From an uncultured Candidatus Nemicrothrix sp. (GTDB taxonomy: Bacteria; Actinomycetota; Acidimicrobiia; Acidimicrobiales; UBA8592), in assembly GCA_913046155.1 (NCBI GenBank), contig CAJWRY010000001.1, positions 30,236 through 94,235 of the forward strand: a stretch of 64,000 nucleotides of DNA. The letters run 5' to 3'. Position numbers and translations under genes: made by a program. Shown here one piece after another: positions 53,634 through 62,195 of the stretch. The first letter of the stretch is position 1. Every line of letters begins with the position of its first letter. A model generated the notes under the pieces. That model was not told where the DNA came from. It ran no database searches and saw only the letters and a program-made list of their open reading frames with translations.

Positions 53634-54445
53634 GTATCCCGATTAATCTGGAAGACCAAAAGGCTCTGGTCACCGGCGCTGGTGCTGGAATCGGGCGAGA
53701 GATTGCTATCTGGTTGGCGAAGGCTGGCGCCACAGTTGTTGTCAATGATTTAGTTCCCGAACGAGCCGAATCAGTAGCCAGAGAGATCACAGAAAACGGA
53801 AGTGAGGCTTTTGCGATTCCGGCTGATTGTCGGGATGATACTGCGGTAGATCAGTTAGTGAACCAAAGTCTTGACATCATGGGCGGCCTCAGTATCGCCG
53901 TCAATAATGTCGGTATGCTTCCACCAAATAGAGGCTTAAAGTCCTTTGTTGAATATAACGGGGACGACTGGCGTGACATCATTGACCAGAATTTGACCCT
54001 CTCCGCACTCTGTGGCCGAGCAGAAGCCGAAGTGATGTCAAGAAATGGAGGTGGTGTCATCATCTTTGTGTCATCGGGAGAAACTACACGCCCATCCCCC
54101 TATAACTCCGCCTACGCAGCGTCAAAGGCGGCTATTAACCATCTAGTTACTTCAATGGCAGTTGAGCTGGGTCCAGCCGGCATACGCGTTTTAGGGATTG
54201 CACCTGGCACAACACTAACAGAGACGGTTGCGGCAGCGTTTACAGAAGACCGAATAAAACAACTCGTTGCCTCGACACCGTTACGCAAAATGGTGGATCA
54301 TGACGAACTTGCAAGACTGGTAGTTTTTTTAGCAAGCGACCTTGCCCGATGCATCACCGGACAATTCATAATGACTGACGCAGGAGCATTCCTATCTAGA
54401 ACCCGCCCAGGAAACCTCGAAGGGATCCGAGGCAATGACACCTGA
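53630..54445 (+). CDS. Short-chain dehydrogenase/reductase in the UGSC operon
   Basis: A 271-residue SDR with T-G-A-G-A-G-I-G near 15-22, D40 favouring NAD, S149 and Y162-A-A-S-K166. Its ATG overlaps the UGSC stop, so it is translationally coupled to the selenoprotein, and its end overlaps the NifU-like gene by 11 bases. It probably handles the keto or hydroxy product of the UGSC chemistry. Confidence 0.92.
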   Translation: MSIPINLEDQKALVTGAGAGIGREIAIWLAKAGATVVVNDLVPERAESVAREITENGSEAFAIPADCRDDTAVDQLVNQSLDIMGGLSIAVNNVGMLPPNRGLKSFVEYNGDDWRDIIDQNLTLSALCGRAEAEVMSRNGGGVIIFVSSGETTRPSPYNSAYAASKAAINHLVTSMAVELGPAGIRVLGIAPGTTLTETVAAAFTEDRIKQLVASTPLRKMVDHDELARLVVFLASDLARCITGQFIMTDAGAFLSRTRPGNLEGIRGNDT

Positions 54446-54680
54446 AATAGCTGAACAGCTAAAAAATACGCTGACAACTTTGGTAGAGCAGGATGGTGGC
54501 TCTATCGAGCTCGTACAGTTCACAAATGACAGTATGGAATTTAATTTACTACTAGATAGTGCGGAGTGCGCTGAGTGTATCATGCCCAAACAGTTCCTTG
54601 AAGAAGTCTTCCTTGCCCAAGCTCAGACAATTTATGATAATTTACGATCGGTTCTAATTAACGATCCCCGAAAGGATTAG
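54435..54680 (+). CDS. Small NifU C-terminal-domain-like protein with C-x-x-C
   Basis: An 81-residue protein that resembles the NifU C-terminal domain: D-G-G-S-I-E-L near 20-26 and C45-A-E-C48 (C-x-x-C) followed by a helix. NifU-like proteins carry Fe-S clusters or sulfur. It is the fourth gene of the UGSC operon, overlapping the SDR. It may carry a cluster or be a thiol partner for the selenoprotein, but no direct evidence exists. It lacks the larger NifU scaffold. Confidence 0.75.
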   Translation: MTPEIAEQLKNTLTTLVEQDGGSIELVQFTNDSMEFNLLLDSAECAECIMPKQFLEEVFLAQAQTIYDNLRSVLINDPRKD

Positions 54681-54688
54681 ATTCTGCA

Positions 54689-56263
54689 ATGCTTGAATCG
54701 CCGAAAAATGTTGCTGTCGTATTGTTGGATTCACTAAACAGGCATCTTTTGGGTTGTTACGGAGGTAAAGAGTTCTCCACTCCCAATATTGATCGCTTCG
54801 CATCCCAACAGGCAGTTCGATTCACAAATCATGTCACCGGTTCACTTCCCTGCATGCCAGCACGTCATGATATTCTATGCGGTGCATTGGATTTCTTATG
54901 GAGACCTTGGGGGTCAATTGAAATCTGGGAACAACCAATCACTGCTGTTCTGCGAGGGCAGGGCGTCACATCCTATTTAGCTACCGATCATCCTCATCTC
55001 TTTGAAGCCGGTGGAGAAAATTACCACACCGAATTTAGCGGCTGGCAATACGTGCGTGGACACGAAGGTGACTTGTGGCGAACATACAATGACCCGTCAT
55101 GGATGGGTTCACCGGCAATGCCTGCGCGACCGGGTGGCTGGTTTTGGTCCCGTTACGGCATTGACACACCTGCCAGAGGATATGACAGATCTCGAACATT
55201 CTTCAGAACTGAAGATGATTATCCTGGCCCACAAACAATGAAAGACGCTGAGCGGTTCCTTCGGAAAGCGTCACCACATCATGAGCGTTGGTTTCTGTTC
55301 GTTGATGAATTTGACCCTCACGAACCCTTTGACACTCCCCCACCATGGTCCGGCATGTATTTTGATGAACCGTGGAATGATGAATGGATTATCTGGCCGC
55401 CATATATTGATGGCGGCATTACAGGTGGAGTGATTACAGAGAAGGAGGGTCGGCATATACGTGCTAATTATGGTGCGAAGCTCTCAATGATTGATCACTG
55501 GTTCGGTCGCATCCTTGACACCTTTGATGATATGAACTTATGGAAAGATACGGCGCTCATTGTTTGCACAGATCATGGGCATTATCTCGGTGATGAGAGA
55601 GATGGACGAGATATTTGGGGGAAACCAGGAGTACCTCAATATGAACCGTTGGGGCATACTCCCCTTTTGGTCTCCTGGCCCGGTGTTGACGGCGGCGCAA
55701 CAATTGACTCTTTGACTACCAACGTTGACCTGTTCGCCACATTAGCTGATGTCTTTGATGTTCAGGTTGGCCACCGTACTCATGGAACCTCTTTAAAGCC
55801 ATTACTTGAAAACACCAATTCGTCCATCAGGGATTGGGCAATTGGTGGTGTCTGGGGTAACTGGGTGCAGATAACAGACGGCAACCATAAGTACGCACGG
55901 TCAGCTGTTGAAAGCAATTATCCGATTTCTATCTACTCCAACAGATGGTCAACAATGCCTATTCATGTCAATGGCATTGTGGGCATGCCTCCCCCCGATC
56001 GGCGCGCTTACCTTGACACAATGCCTGGCACGGATATACCGGTACTTCGACAACCTTTTGAATACGGAGACCGAATGCCTATCTGGGCTTTCGGGGATCG
56101 GGCAGTCGGCAAGCATTACCTATTTGATATCGCCACAGACCCCAATGAGCAGGAAAACCGAATCGGCGAGAAAGAAGAAGCTGAAATGATTGAACTTCTT
56201 CGGGTAGCTTTGACGGAGCTGGAAGCACCGTCAGATCAATTTGAGAGAATCGGCTTACGTTAG
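54689..56263 (+). CDS. Sulfatase (formylglycine-type)
   Basis: A 524-residue arylsulfatase-family hydrolase. The formylglycine motif is C55-M-P-A-R59 (C-x-P-x-R), where C55 is oxidised to formylglycine. Metal residues include D14 (L-L-D-S-L-N-R) and the late D-H pair (C-T-D-H-G-H). There is no N-terminal signal peptide, so it acts in the cytoplasm, unlike most arylsulfatases. It ends the UGSC operon and overlaps the convergent alcohol dehydrogenase by 4 bases. It may cleave sulfate or phosphonate esters. Confidence 0.92.
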   Translation: MLESPKNVAVVLLDSLNRHLLGCYGGKEFSTPNIDRFASQQAVRFTNHVTGSLPCMPARHDILCGALDFLWRPWGSIEIWEQPITAVLRGQGVTSYLATDHPHLFEAGGENYHTEFSGWQYVRGHEGDLWRTYNDPSWMGSPAMPARPGGWFWSRYGIDTPARGYDRSRTFFRTEDDYPGPQTMKDAERFLRKASPHHERWFLFVDEFDPHEPFDTPPPWSGMYFDEPWNDEWIIWPPYIDGGITGGVITEKEGRHIRANYGAKLSMIDHWFGRILDTFDDMNLWKDTALIVCTDHGHYLGDERDGRDIWGKPGVPQYEPLGHTPLLVSWPGVDGGATIDSLTTNVDLFATLADVFDVQVGHRTHGTSLKPLLENTNSSIRDWAIGGVWGNWVQITDGNHKYARSAVESNYPISIYSNRWSTMPIHVNGIVGMPPPDRRAYLDTMPGTDIPVLRQPFEYGDRMPIWAFGDRAVGKHYLFDIATDPNEQENRIGEKEEAEMIELLRVALTELEAPSDQFERIGLR

Positions 56264-57300
56264 CTACCTTTACCGTTTGGGTATACAGCTATTCGTGTGT
56301 GGCGTTCAGTATCAGTAGATTCCGCAAACGCTTCTACAGCTCCATCAAGATTGACGTGCCCAGTCTGCCAGCAACTCACATCTATTGCCCCAGAAGCCAA
56401 CGCCGCTAAGGAGTTGGTGTAATCATCGCCGATAGGGGAACCGCCAAATTGGACGTTGATGCCTTTTGTGTGGGCGGAAGCGGTGAAGAGTACGTCATCA
56501 TCAAGGTTTTGGCCTGCGACAATAATCCGGGAAGACCATGGGGCCGTAATGAGTATTTCGTTAAGTACGCCGGGAGCGCCAACACATTCAACAACGACAC
56601 AACGCGATCCCACAGGAACGCTTGTTGCCCAAATATCCATGGGGTTTTCAGCATTTGGGTCTACGACTACATCAGCTCCCATATTTTCAGCTGATTTACG
56701 CCTGAATGGGGAAGGATCGGAGGCAATTACCGGTCCTACTCCTTGCGCTTTTAACGCTGCGACTACAGCGAGCCCTATAGCGCCACAACCTACGATTAAA
56801 GGAACTTCGCCTTCTTGAAGGTTTGCTATTCGAGCATATTGAATTCCTACTGAGAGTGGTTCCATTAACGCTGCCGTTTCCGTCGGCATAGATTCGGGAA
56901 CCTTTTGAACAACTTGTTCGCTCAGCGCCAGATACTCTCCAAACCCTCCCGGATACTCATTGGAGTATCCGAGTACGGCAAAACCATCAGGTCCGAACAC
57001 AACAGGTTGAGAAACTACCCTATCCCCGATACGAAGGTCTTCGGATACGGATTCACCAAGTTCGACGATTTCGCCGCAGAATTCATGACCCAAAACAATG
57101 TCCTTCTGAGGATTAAAGTTAAACGGCCCTCCGAATTCTTGAGACCATTCTGATAACCGTTTCGCATTATGCACCATATGCAAATCACTGGCACAGATAC
57201 AGCAACATAAGGATTTCACTATGATCTGACCGGCTTTTACAATTGGGTCAGGAAACTCATCAACACGCAATTCGCCAGCACGTAGTAGTAATGCTTTCAT
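56260..57300 (-). CDS. Medium-chain alcohol dehydrogenase/zinc-family oxidoreductase
   Basis: A 346-residue MDR enzyme with a catalytic zinc site (C-I-C-A-S-D-L-H and G-H-E-F-C-G-E) and a Rossmann motif V-G-C-G-A-I-G-L. The four-cysteine structural zinc lobe of classical alcohol dehydrogenases is absent; that region reads V-V-F-G-P-D-G-F. GGAGGGC lies before the ATG. It faces the sulfatase convergently, and divergently shares 108 bases with an SDR operon. Confidence 0.9.
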   Translation of the reverse strand: MKALLLRAGELRVDEFPDPIVKAGQIIVKSLCCCICASDLHMVHNAKRLSEWSQEFGGPFNFNPQKDIVLGHEFCGEIVELGESVSEDLRIGDRVVSQPVVFGPDGFAVLGYSNEYPGGFGEYLALSEQVVQKVPESMPTETAALMEPLSVGIQYARIANLQEGEVPLIVGCGAIGLAVVAALKAQGVGPVIASDPSPFRRKSAENMGADVVVDPNAENPMDIWATSVPVGSRCVVVECVGAPGVLNEILITAPWSSRIIVAGQNLDDDVLFTASAHTKGINVQFGGSPIGDDYTNSLAALASGAIDVSCWQTGHVNLDGAVEAFAESTDTERHTRIAVYPNGKGS

Positions 57301-57305
57301 GAGCC

Positions 57306-57402
57306 CTCCGTATCCTCAACATTAACCCTTAATACGAAGATAGTGAAAGTGCCTAATGATCAATTGCGCATGCATGATAGTTGATGGAGAATAGATACGG
57401 AG
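57306..57402. repeat. 9-bp inverted repeat at both ends of the divergent spacer
   Basis: CTCCGTATC at 57306-57314 is the reverse complement of GATACGGAG at 57394-57402. Each copy includes the GGAG ribosome-binding site of its gene (the alcohol dehydrogenase and the SDR), so they give the two leaders the same sequence. This may be a shared translational control site or simple coincidence. Confidence 0.4.
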
Positions 57403-57408
57403 ATTGTT

Positions 57409-58191
57409 ATGAGCAAGTTGAAGAACTTATCTGTTGAGGGAACGGTGATATTAGTCACCGGCGGCACTTCAGGAATCGGGAGAGTAGTAACTACGACTTT
57501 ATGCGCTCAAGGAGCCTCAGTCGTGTTTACTGGCCGAAACGAAACCGAAGGCAACGCCATCAACACCGAGCTTAGGGGCGAGGGGTCCGATTGCCATTTC
57601 GTCTCCGCCGACCTTAGGGAAGAAGGCGGCATAACACGAGTCATTGATAAATGTCTATCAACATATGGACGGTTGGATGTTGCATTCAATAACGCAGGAA
57701 TCTTTGATAACTCAGCATTATTTCACGAGTACAAAGATGAAGATTGGGAACTGATGATTGCATCAAACCTCACCTCAATTTTTCGGTGCATGAAGGCTGA
57801 ATTAGAAGTGATGATAAAGCAGGGCGAGGGGGTCATCATCAATAATGCTTCCGTAGTTGGCCACCGTGCGACCGAACGAGCAACACCTGGATATGTCGCT
57901 AGCAAACATGGTGTTATTGGTCTAACCAGACAAGCGGCACTTCAATATGCCAATGCGGGTATTCGAGTGAACTCTATTTCTCCTGGCCCAACATTCACCG
58001 AAATCCAACAACCCCTCGTTGACCAGGGGCCTGATGCTGTAGCCGATCACGTTGGCACATTGAATCCGCGCGCTCAATTTATTTCACCGGAAGAGATAGC
58101 CGATGTTGTTCTCTTTTTGGCAGGATCCGCACCGGATATGCTCACGGGGCAAGACATAGCTATTGACGGCGGACAGTTGTACAAGTTATGA
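57409..58191 (+). CDS. Short-chain dehydrogenase/reductase
   Basis: A 260-residue SDR with T-G-G-T-S-G-I-G near 17-24, N-N-A-G near 94-97 and Y162-V-A-S-K166. It leads a forward operon with a VOC-fold protein and a SnoaL-like protein. The CGGAG ribosome-binding site lies 7 bases before its ATG. Confidence 0.92.
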   Translation: MSKLKNLSVEGTVILVTGGTSGIGRVVTTTLCAQGASVVFTGRNETEGNAINTELRGEGSDCHFVSADLREEGGITRVIDKCLSTYGRLDVAFNNAGIFDNSALFHEYKDEDWELMIASNLTSIFRCMKAELEVMIKQGEGVIINNASVVGHRATERATPGYVASKHGVIGLTRQAALQYANAGIRVNSISPGPTFTEIQQPLVDQGPDAVADHVGTLNPRAQFISPEEIADVVLFLAGSAPDMLTGQDIAIDGGQLYKL

Positions 58192-58200
58192 GGAGGATAA

Positions 58201-58716
58201 TTGACTACACCTAATTGGTTGGGATCAATAAAGCAAACCGCATTCGTCACCCACGACATTGAAGCGACCGCCCAGGAATGGGTTGATATCCATGGAATTG
58301 GCCCATGGTTTATCTACACCGTTGATATTCCCGACACGAAATACGGAGAACAGTTAATTCCGCTGAAGGCGCGCATGGCCTTAGCGCAAAGTGGTTCCCA
58401 GCAAATTGAACTAATTGAACCATCAGAAAATCCCTCTATCTATACAGAATTCATTGACGCAGGAAAAGAGGGCATCCACCATATTTGTTACTGGGCCAAC
58501 ATTGATGACGCCCGAACACACTTCAACTCAATTGGATATGAAGAAGCCCAATATGGGGTGACAAGTAACGGAAACGAATTTTTATACGTCTATGGTTCAC
58601 AAGACATACCCTTTATTGAGATCGTTGACCCAAACGAATCAATGTCTGCGTTTTTTGCTCTCGTTGCACAGAGCGCTCAAGACTGGGACGGGTCAGACCC
58701 TATACGGTTTTTATAA
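58201..58716 (+). CDS. VOC/glyoxalase-fold protein
   Basis: A 171-residue protein of the vicinal-oxygen-chelate fold, with two beta-alpha-beta-beta-beta modules and likely metal residues in Q-T-A-F-V-T-H, Q-I-E-L-I-E-P, G-I-H-H-I and I-E-I-V. The pattern resembles methylmalonyl-CoA epimerase and extradiol-type members. It begins with a TTG preceded by GAGGAGG at 5 bases. The stop TAA overlaps the next ATG (TAATG). Substrate unknown. Confidence 0.85.
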   Translation: MTTPNWLGSIKQTAFVTHDIEATAQEWVDIHGIGPWFIYTVDIPDTKYGEQLIPLKARMALAQSGSQQIELIEPSENPSIYTEFIDAGKEGIHHICYWANIDDARTHFNSIGYEEAQYGVTSNGNEFLYVYGSQDIPFIEIVDPNESMSAFFALVAQSAQDWDGSDPIRFL

Positions 58717-59171
58717 TGGACCCAATCATAAAAGTTGAAGCTATACAAGATATAACCCTAATGCTTCATGAACAGGCACGTCTCGCTGACCTAAACCGAC
58801 CTGAGGAGCAGGTTCTCTGTTTCACCGAAGATGTTGTCGCCGACTATTACGGAGAGCCACTGCACGGCAGGGATGCTATCTATGCATTGCTAGTTCCTGC
58901 CCTTAAACGCTGGATTGCCAGTAGCCACAGCATCAGCAATGTCCAAATCGAGGTAGTTGATGAGAAGTCAGCCCGATCCGTTTCCTATGTACATGCATGG
59001 CACCGAATTAACGAAACAGGCGTAGGTGATTACGAAGTAAGAGGGCAATACCATGACGAGTGGTCTCTCACCCAAGAAGGATGGAGAATCAATAAACGAA
59101 TTTTCCTCACCATGGGTGCCACTCCTCCCCGACCTGATGCCCCTTCAATCGGACGGCAAACAGGTTCTTAA
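58716..59171 (+). CDS. SnoaL-like / NTF2-fold protein
   Basis: A 151-residue NTF2-superfamily protein with F-T-E-D-V-V-A-D-Y-Y-G-E near the start and R-G-Q-Y-H-D-E-W in the later sheet, typical of SnoaL-like dehydratases, isomerases or hydroxylase subunits. Its ATG overlaps the VOC stop and its stop overlaps the convergent Rieske gene stop by 4 bases. Related folds occur as small subunits of ring-hydroxylating oxygenases, and Rieske genes are next door, but their order does not prove it. Confidence 0.75.
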   Translation: MDPIIKVEAIQDITLMLHEQARLADLNRPEEQVLCFTEDVVADYYGEPLHGRDAIYALLVPALKRWIASSHSISNVQIEVVDEKSARSVSYVHAWHRINETGVGDYEVRGQYHDEWSLTQEGWRINKRIFLTMGATPPRPDAPSIGRQTGS

Positions 59172-60445
59172 TTTGTGGACTCTAAAAACTGATCTATTAC
59201 TTCGTGGAAGCGTTGCACTCTATGTTCCTGTTTTGCGAGTGTGGCGCCAGCAAATCCACGAGAACCCAACCCAAGTTGTTGACCCACTACGATACTGAGA
59301 TCTTGGTCCGCTATCCTACGATTCATTAACCGCTCCCCGTAGGTAAAGAATTGACGGTCTTTACCTTCATGCAACCACTCCTTACCTCCGAGGCCATCAA
59401 GCTCAGCATCGCTTTCACTTCCTTTTGCCCCGAACGTGAAATTATCATAAAAGCATTTCTCTGGATTTTGCGGATGTGGGCGCATTCGTTGCATTGACAC
59501 ATATTCGCACCCAGCAAAGCTAATAGTAACATTCGGAAAAATATTGTAGTGGTATGCGTCTGTTAGCTGATCATCTTCAAGCTCACCGATCCGGTAGCCT
59601 CTGGATTCTGCTTGCTTCCGTTTAGCCCTTTGTAATGCAAGTCGAGTGTCATATTCGTGGCCAGCAAAATCGTTTGGATCCAGACCCCAAGGCGTAAGCA
59701 TAGACGCTAGCTGATCATCTATTCGTAAATCTTTATTCTTCAGTGATCGAGCTGGAGCTCCCATTTGTATCGCCATCCGGTTATGACCCTCATCGCACCA
59801 GTCAAAGACGCATTGTTTGTAATCATGTTCTATCCAATATTCCCCTTGAGGGTGCACTGTTGGAAGATGATAGGACTCACATGAATTATCCTGCGGAACC
59901 TTCCAGTTGCAATCAACAGCTACAGTCGCGGCTGATGTCCGAACCCAGTCCTCACTTTTATAACGTCCCCAGTCGTCCCAAACCGGTCCCAGATACTCTT
60001 GTAAGGTAGGCGCAGTTTCATTCATAGTCATGAAAACAAATCCTGCAATACTGTCGCTACGGAATTGATTCAGGCAGACTCCCGACGCGCTTGTTGGGTT
60101 ACCATCAAGTGACCACGTGGTTCTACAATGTGGGCAAACAATCGCATCGAAATTACCTTCTGATTTTAAAATGAGTCTCCCTCCCCTGTAAGGGCATTGG
60201 TTTGCGAAAACCTTTATGCTGCCATCATTTTGACGCATCGTGATGAATGACTCTGCTCCTATATCCTCTATCGCATAGTCACCTGGGTTTTCTATGTCAG
60301 TTGCCCAAGCCACGAGTAACCATACTTTGCTCCAAATATGGTCCCATTCTTGTTCCATAAACTCAGGGGCTGTGTATCTTTCACCGTTTATTGGTGTATG
60401 ACGCAGTGTCGGGTTAGTCCACCTGTGAGCGTGGGCGTAACCCAT
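59168..60445 (-). CDS. Rieske-oxygenase alpha-subunit-like protein with altered cluster ligands
   Basis: A 425-residue protein of the ring-hydroxylating oxygenase alpha-subunit family. The catalytic iron site is intact (D-N-S-C-E-S-Y-H193-L-P-T-V-H198). The Rieske pairs are not: C84-P-Y86 replaces C-x-H, and C104-P-H-C107 replaces C-x-x-H (codons TAC and TGT). A normal 2Fe-2S cluster with two His ligands therefore seems impossible. The frame is otherwise complete. Its start overlaps the stop of the phosphohistidine-domain gene by one base. It may act as a partner subunit of the normal alpha subunit at 62196. Confidence 0.85.
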   Translation of the reverse strand: MGYAHAHRWTNPTLRHTPINGERYTAPEFMEQEWDHIWSKVWLLVAWATDIENPGDYAIEDIGAESFITMRQNDGSIKVFANQCPYRGGRLILKSEGNFDAIVCPHCRTTWSLDGNPTSASGVCLNQFRSDSIAGFVFMTMNETAPTLQEYLGPVWDDWGRYKSEDWVRTSAATVAVDCNWKVPQDNSCESYHLPTVHPQGEYWIEHDYKQCVFDWCDEGHNRMAIQMGAPARSLKNKDLRIDDQLASMLTPWGLDPNDFAGHEYDTRLALQRAKRKQAESRGYRIGELEDDQLTDAYHYNIFPNVTISFAGCEYVSMQRMRPHPQNPEKCFYDNFTFGAKGSESDAELDGLGGKEWLHEGKDRQFFTYGERLMNRRIADQDLSIVVGQQLGLGSRGFAGATLAKQEHRVQRFHEVIDQFLESTN

Positions 60446-62187
60446 CAGGGGTTCCTAATAAGCGTAACGTTCCCGTTTGTTCCGTCAACTGTGATCGTTG
60501 CGCCATCTTGGATCTGTTCTGTTGCGTCAGGAACGGATACCACACATGGAATACCCATTTCCCTGCTGACAATTACTGCGTGGCTTACTTGCCCCCCAAC
60601 GTTAACGACAACACCATCAACAGCGAGAAATAGTGGCGTCCAAGCTGGGTCAGTTAATGGTGCCACCATGATGTCGCCGGGTTCCAAATCTGGCGGAGCC
60701 GTAGGGTCTCGAACAATACGTGCTCTTCCTGTCACTACGCCTGGGCAACCAGCTGTACCAGCAAGCACAGCGCCTTCAGTAAGACTACTTTCGACAGTAG
60801 GTGTGCTTGTTTCCCATTCTGTGAGAGGTGGGATTATTCCATCACGGAGAAAGAATGGTGGGGTCAAGTGCCAGAGTTTCAACCAATTCTCGTACCGATC
60901 ATAAAGGAGTTCGTTATAACTGGATGGGTCAGCTACGAACGAGTCTAATTCCTCATCAAGAAGCATAAAGATATGTTCGGGGTCGCTTACTGTTCCTGAC
61001 TCTGCGTGCCGCTTGCCTAATTCCCGAATTGCCATTCTGCTTTCATGGAGCACACGCACCAGGCTTGTTTTTGCTCTCTCGCGAAAAACCATTTGATTTG
61101 CACCTACTAGAGCGCCTTCAAAAACACCAACAAGTTCATCGTTTCCGAGCTCAGCCAATTTGCTTCGAACTTCTTCAATAACATGTTGACGGTCTTCGCT
61201 TGCACTGTCGGCACCGTATTGGGGATTCTTTGCGTCAGGTTGTTTACGAACCTGATCCAAGGTGCGCAGAGGTATAGATGGGTCGGTCTCCCAAGTTTGG
61301 GCGCTGAGTTCCCATTCATTAGGCCCTCTGGAGCCGTACTCGTATAAGAATTTCTGAAAGGCATCTCTGAACTGTTGAGCGTTTGATGAGTCAAGCATCT
61401 CAAGCCGATCAAGCAGCCCGTCTATCCCATCGTCAAAGAGACCTGAAAGTTCTTCATCATCTCTGATCGCTCTGGACAGTTCCCATAAAGCAAAAGATGG
61501 TGCGGCAGAATCCACGTCGCCCAACCCTGCAAGAACCCGCATCGGCATTGTGGAGTCACCAATTGCTTCCGCTACTGCCCCTAACATTCCCGGTGGTATT
61601 CCGCTTGATGTAGCGGCCACCATTTGATTCGTCGTGAAGTCACGAATGTATGGATGCAATTTACGAAGATACGCCACAAGTTCATCATCAGTTAACGATG
61701 CTAGGTCGGGGCGGTCTGCGCGAATCTGCGCAGCGCGTTCTTTCTCCTCTTCGAGTTCCGGCCAATGTGATGTTGATAAAACGAACTGCATATGGGCGTC
61801 TATCTTTTCTTGAAGGTGCGGCTTTTCATCTTTGGGGTGTGGCTCATATGGAGGTGTATCGGGGCGGTCTCCGAAAAAAGCTAAATCCAATTGGTCAACC
61901 GTAATAGCCGGATTGCGGACAGCCTGAATTCGAACGCATGACATGTTGATATAGAAGTATCCACCGAAAAATGTCACCATTTCGGGTTTTCCATCACGGT
62001 AATCGTCCTCCTCATAAGCGCCCATGACTATGGAAGCCTCTTGGAAACCGTGCCCGATGGCATTATCAAATCCATACGTCTGACCTAATGGACTGGCTGG
62101 AGTTGGCAGAACTTCACCTGCGTTGGCTCTTGTGTAGTGCGGATACCGTTCGCTTGGCGGATGATCCGTAAACCATTTATCTTGCAT
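60445..62187 (-). CDS. PEP-utilising enzyme-like protein with phosphohistidine swivelling domain
   Basis: A 580-residue protein. The C-terminal 100 residues are a PEP-utilising swivelling domain with the phosphorylatable histidine H536 in G-G-x-x-S-H-A-x-I-V-x-R-E-M-G-I-P. The central part, with E-Y-G-S-R-G-P-N-E-W, resembles the linker of rifampicin phosphotransferases/PEP-synthases. The ATP-grasp domain that would phosphorylate the histidine is absent. It lies between two Rieske genes on the same strand with 8 bases and 1 base spacing. Function unknown. Confidence 0.85.
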   Translation of the reverse strand: MQDKWFTDHPPSERYPHYTRANAGEVLPTPASPLGQTYGFDNAIGHGFQEASIVMGAYEEDDYRDGKPEMVTFFGGYFYINMSCVRIQAVRNPAITVDQLDLAFFGDRPDTPPYEPHPKDEKPHLQEKIDAHMQFVLSTSHWPELEEEKERAAQIRADRPDLASLTDDELVAYLRKLHPYIRDFTTNQMVAATSSGIPPGMLGAVAEAIGDSTMPMRVLAGLGDVDSAAPSFALWELSRAIRDDEELSGLFDDGIDGLLDRLEMLDSSNAQQFRDAFQKFLYEYGSRGPNEWELSAQTWETDPSIPLRTLDQVRKQPDAKNPQYGADSASEDRQHVIEEVRSKLAELGNDELVGVFEGALVGANQMVFRERAKTSLVRVLHESRMAIRELGKRHAESGTVSDPEHIFMLLDEELDSFVADPSSYNELLYDRYENWLKLWHLTPPFFLRDGIIPPLTEWETSTPTVESSLTEGAVLAGTAGCPGVVTGRARIVRDPTAPPDLEPGDIMVAPLTDPAWTPLFLAVDGVVVNVGGQVSHAVIVSREMGIPCVVSVPDATEQIQDGATITVDGTNGNVTLIRNP

Positions 62188-62195
62188 AATTCCTC

